The position numbers and the translations under genes are program-made. A model generated the notes under the pieces. It saw nothing but the letters and a program-made list of their open reading frames with translations. It did no database searches and had not been told where the DNA came from. Below are positions 61,710-64,000 of a stretch of 64,000 nucleotides of DNA, in pieces (the stretch's first letter is position 1; each line of letters starts with the position of its first letter). Source of the DNA: Hyphomicrobiales bacterium (GTDB lineage Bacteria > Pseudomonadota > Alphaproteobacteria > Rhizobiales > Rhizobiaceae); contig UEIF01000029.1 in the NCBI GenBank assembly GCA_900468805.1, positions 1 to 64,000 of the forward strand. The letters run 5' to 3'.

Positions 61710-63437
61710 TCACCGAGACAGGAAATTGGAGACCGTGAGGTCCACGAGTTCGTCTCCCCGGCCGTTCATTACCGCGCGAATGGCCCAGAGGCCGAAACCC
61801 TTCACCTGCGCTGCTTCGATCCTGGGCGGCATCGATAATTCCTGCGTGTTCGTAACGACGTCGAGCAGTGCCGGGCCGGGATGCGCCAGGATTTCCCTGA
61901 TGGCACCGTCAAGCTCGGCGGGATCTTCCACGCGAACGCCATGGACCCCGGCTGCGCGAGCAACCGCCGCAAAATCTGGATTCTTGAGTTCGGTGCCGGT
62001 CTCGAGGAAGCCGGAAGCCTTCATTTCCATCGCCACGAATCCGAGAACAGAATTGTTGAAGACAACGACCTTCACCGGCAGATTCTGCTGAACGAGCGTC
62101 AGGAAGTCACCCATCAACATGGCAAAGCCGCCATCGCCGGACATGCTGATGATCTGGCGCTCCTTGTATGTTGCCTGTGCCCCTATCGCCTGAGGAAGGG
62201 CGTTGGCCATCGACCCGTGAACCAGGGATCCGATCAGGCGACGCTTTCCGTTCATTTTCAGGTAACGTGCAGCCCAGATCGTTGGGGTCCCGACATCGAA
62301 GGTGAAAACGGCATCGTCGGAGGCATGTTCGCTCAGAAGGCGTGCCACATATTGCGGATGAATCTTGCCGCCCTCTCTGCCGGTGGCGAGGTCGTCGAGG
62401 CCTTCCCGCGCCTTCTTATAGGCGGCAAGGCAGGCATCCAGATGATCCCGGTCCGTTCGCTCCGTCAGCTTCGGCAGCGTTGCCGCCAGTGTCGATTTGA
62501 CGTCGCCGACGATTGCGAGATCCAGCGAGGCCCTGCGGCCGAGATTTTCCGGTCTAATATCCACCTGTACGATCTTGGCGTCGGTTGGGTAAAACTGCCG
62601 ATATGGGAAATCGGTGCCGAGCATGACAAGCGTGTCACATTCCAGCATGGCCTTGTACCCCGAAGAAAAGCCGATCAGGCCGGTCATGCCGACATCGAAG
62701 GGATTGTCCCACTCGACATGTTCCTTGCCGCCGAGCGCGTGGACAACAGGCGCCTTCAGCCGATCTGCAAAGGCGATCAATTCGTCATGCGCCCCTTCGC
62801 AACCGCGTCCGCACAGAAGGGTGACTTTCGAACTGTTGTTGAGCAGTTCCGACAGTCGATCGATCTGATCGTTCGCCGGCACGACGTTCGGCTGGGACAG
62901 CGTGAGTGCGGCCGCTGTCGAAATCTTCGCCGTGAAATCAGTCAATGCCACGTCGCCCGAAATGACCACGACTGCAACGCCGCGCTTTCCGATGGCCGTG
63001 CGAATAGCCGTTTCGATCACTGCCGGCAATTGTTCCGGATGGCTTACAAGCTCGCAGTAGTGGCTGCATTCCCGGAAAAGCTGCTCGGGATGCGTTTCCT
63101 GGAAGTAGCCTCTGCCGATCTCGGCCGAAGGTATCTGCGCGGCAATGGCAAGGACGGGCACGCGCGAGCGGTGGCAGTCGAACAGACCGTTGATGAGGTG
63201 CAGGTTGCCCGGGCCGCAGCTTCCGGCGCAAACGGCCAGTTCGCCGCTAAGATGGGCTTCGGCCCCCGCTGCGAAGGCGGCTGTCTCTTCATGGCGGGTG
63301 TGAATCCACGCGATGTCGCCCCTCTTTCTGAGCGCTTCCGTAAGCCCGTTCAGACTGTCGCCGACTACGCCATATATCCGCTTGACCCCGGCTGCATGCA
63401 GCACCTCTGTCAGTACATCAGCTACCTTGGACTTCAT
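61710..63437 (-). CDS. poxB: Pyruvate dehydrogenase (quinone)/pyruvate oxidase PoxB
   Basis: This 575-residue thiamine-diphosphate flavoenzyme decarboxylates pyruvate to acetate and passes electrons to quinone. The catalytic glutamate E50 is in TRHEETAAF, AGSCGPGNLHLINGLFDCHR is the family block, and GDGGFAMLMGDF with NNSVLGFVAMEMKA forms the cofactor site. Many stretches match E. coli PoxB as remembered (for example GMTGLIGFSSG, FPYRQFYPTDAKI). The C-terminal lipid-binding tail (GRGDELVDLTVSNFLSR) is present. The start at 63437 matches the family; the frame to 63611 is too long. Confidence 0.94.
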   Translation of the reverse strand: MKSKVADVLTEVLHAAGVKRIYGVVGDSLNGLTEALRKRGDIAWIHTRHEETAAFAAGAEAHLSGELAVCAGSCGPGNLHLINGLFDCHRSRVPVLAIAAQIPSAEIGRGYFQETHPEQLFRECSHYCELVSHPEQLPAVIETAIRTAIGKRGVAVVVISGDVALTDFTAKISTAAALTLSQPNVVPANDQIDRLSELLNNSSKVTLLCGRGCEGAHDELIAFADRLKAPVVHALGGKEHVEWDNPFDVGMTGLIGFSSGYKAMLECDTLVMLGTDFPYRQFYPTDAKIVQVDIRPENLGRRASLDLAIVGDVKSTLAATLPKLTERTDRDHLDACLAAYKKAREGLDDLATGREGGKIHPQYVARLLSEHASDDAVFTFDVGTPTIWAARYLKMNGKRRLIGSLVHGSMANALPQAIGAQATYKERQIISMSGDGGFAMLMGDFLTLVQQNLPVKVVVFNNSVLGFVAMEMKASGFLETGTELKNPDFAAVARAAGVHGVRVEDPAELDGAIREILAHPGPALLDVVTNTQELSMPPRIEAAQVKGFGLWAIRAVMNGRGDELVDLTVSNFLSR

Positions 63438-63803
63438 CGAAAGGCTCCTACGCTTTTGGGTTTTCGGGGTCGATGGTAAAAGGAAGCTAGGCCTCGCTCT
63501 AAGCTTCTCAACCCGCAGAACTATCAGAGTGGCAGAGACAGCAAACTGGACCTTGGTGTAGGCGGCGATGGCGAAGAATGCGGTTTGCCCGTTATCCCAG
63601 GAGGCTGCCAATCAACCGGGAGCACAGGTTCGGTCCGCGCAGAGCTTTTGCTCCCGTCAATAGAATTGGCGAGCTTGTTCTTTCCTGTCGGGCTGCCGCG
63701 CAAGGCGACGCGGCGGCATCGTCGAGGCCGCTCTGGACACGACCGTGCCGTAAGAGAGCAGGTGGCCAGGAGGCCGGAAGAGGTTCTTCCTCTATCGGCC
63801 CCC
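63438..63803. other. Intergenic stretch between poxB and the TPR gene
   Basis: No gene is convincing here; short frames on both strands lack domains and ribosome sites. A hairpin GGAAGA-GGT-TCTTCC (63776-63790) lies just after the stop of the leftward gene at the right edge and may end its transcript. The poxB promoter should lie in the AT-richer part near 63440-63560, but no clear element was found. Confidence 0.4.
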
Positions 63804-64000
63804 CTATGCTTCCATCCGCTCCCGCCCTTTGATTGCCTCGGTTACGAGCGTCTCGAAGCGCGGATGCCGACGCAGGTTGTCCAGGTCGGAATCATGGGTG
63901 AACCACTTGATGTGGTAGACCGAGCTGCGGGGCAGCAAACCTTCCAGAATATCGATTGCGCGCTCCACATGGCCCAGTACGGAATGGACGCAGGCGAGGT
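63804..64000 (-). CDS. TPR-containing protein, C-terminal end (5' end outside window)
   Basis: The frame is open to the right edge, giving the last 64 codons. The sequence CVHSVLGHVERAIDILEGLL is a tetratricopeptide-like helix pair, and WFTHDSDLDNLRRHPRFETLV is the ending commonly found in TPR-containing adenylate/guanylate cyclases and related signalling proteins. The product ends KGRERMEA and a TAG at 63804-63806. Only the helical repeat part is seen, so a cyclase domain is a guess from memory of similar endings. Confidence 0.7.
   Translation of the reverse strand, partial: LACVHSVLGHVERAIDILEGLLPRSSVYHIKWFTHDSDLDNLRRHPRFETLVTEAIKGRERMEA

Noticed and set aside
61881..63479. 532-codon plus-strand frame opposite poxB
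   Set aside because: PoxB is recognised along its full length on the minus strand, so the opposite frame is a shadow.

Overview
The window looks like DNA from a member of the Rhizobiaceae (Rhizobium, Agrobacterium or Sinorhizobium type): high GC, cycL/ccm cytochrome c maturation genes, FnrL/FixK-type anaeroboxes, and a dense series of ABC sugar-uptake operons run by ROK, LacI and GntR regulators. This assignment rests on gene content, not on a database search. I see no rRNA, tRNA, CRISPR array, insertion sequence or phage gene. The sequence reads as native catabolic DNA with one likely imported module (lysA-lysR).

Layout. 1-4777: a respiratory corner holding the end of ccmH, a CBS-BON protein, a ccmCDG operon (including a 51-residue ccmD) and an ABC exporter. 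Three exact FNR/FixK-type boxes sit in front of the last three units. 4868-14727: a ROK repressor, its probable operator, and a beta-galactoside operon (binding protein, two permeases, ATPase, GH42 enzyme, and a fused Gfo/Idh-aldo/keto reductase). 14728-17656: a LexA-like box with a doubtful small gene, then a divergent lysA/lysR pair resembling that of enterobacteria. 17714-29815: a mannoside cluster (importer operon with its own ROK gene and a sugar isomerase, a Gfo/Idh dehydrogenase, a second ROK gene, a GH38 alpha-mannosidase). Importer and mannosidase are driven by nearly identical promoters. 30065-32095: transketolase.

32507-36508 is the most unusual part. Four copies of a palindrome (ideal form ACCTACTAGTAGGT) lie before a stand-alone flgD, before a tetR gene, and before a three-gene set encoding a secreted beta-repeat protein, a membrane cytochrome b and an exported sulfite-oxidase-fold molybdoenzyme. 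Two copies lie exactly between the -35 and -10 elements of matching promoters. This suggests one TetR regulon joining a flagellar hook scaffold to a periplasmic redox enzyme.

36663-46111: a ZntB/CorA metal transporter, then a dipeptide-type importer operon facing a GntR gene, a DHDPS-family aldolase/dehydratase and a galactonate-dehydratase-like enolase, probably a sugar-acid pathway. 46288-48304: a SnoaL-like protein and an exported epoxide hydrolase. 48575-53371: a ferric/sugar-phosphate-type ABC importer with a convergent inositol-monophosphatase-family gene. 53506-61617: a LacI repressor with two identical operators, and an ABC importer operon enclosing a GH116 beta-glucosidase. 61710-64000: poxB and the 3' end of a TPR-containing gene.
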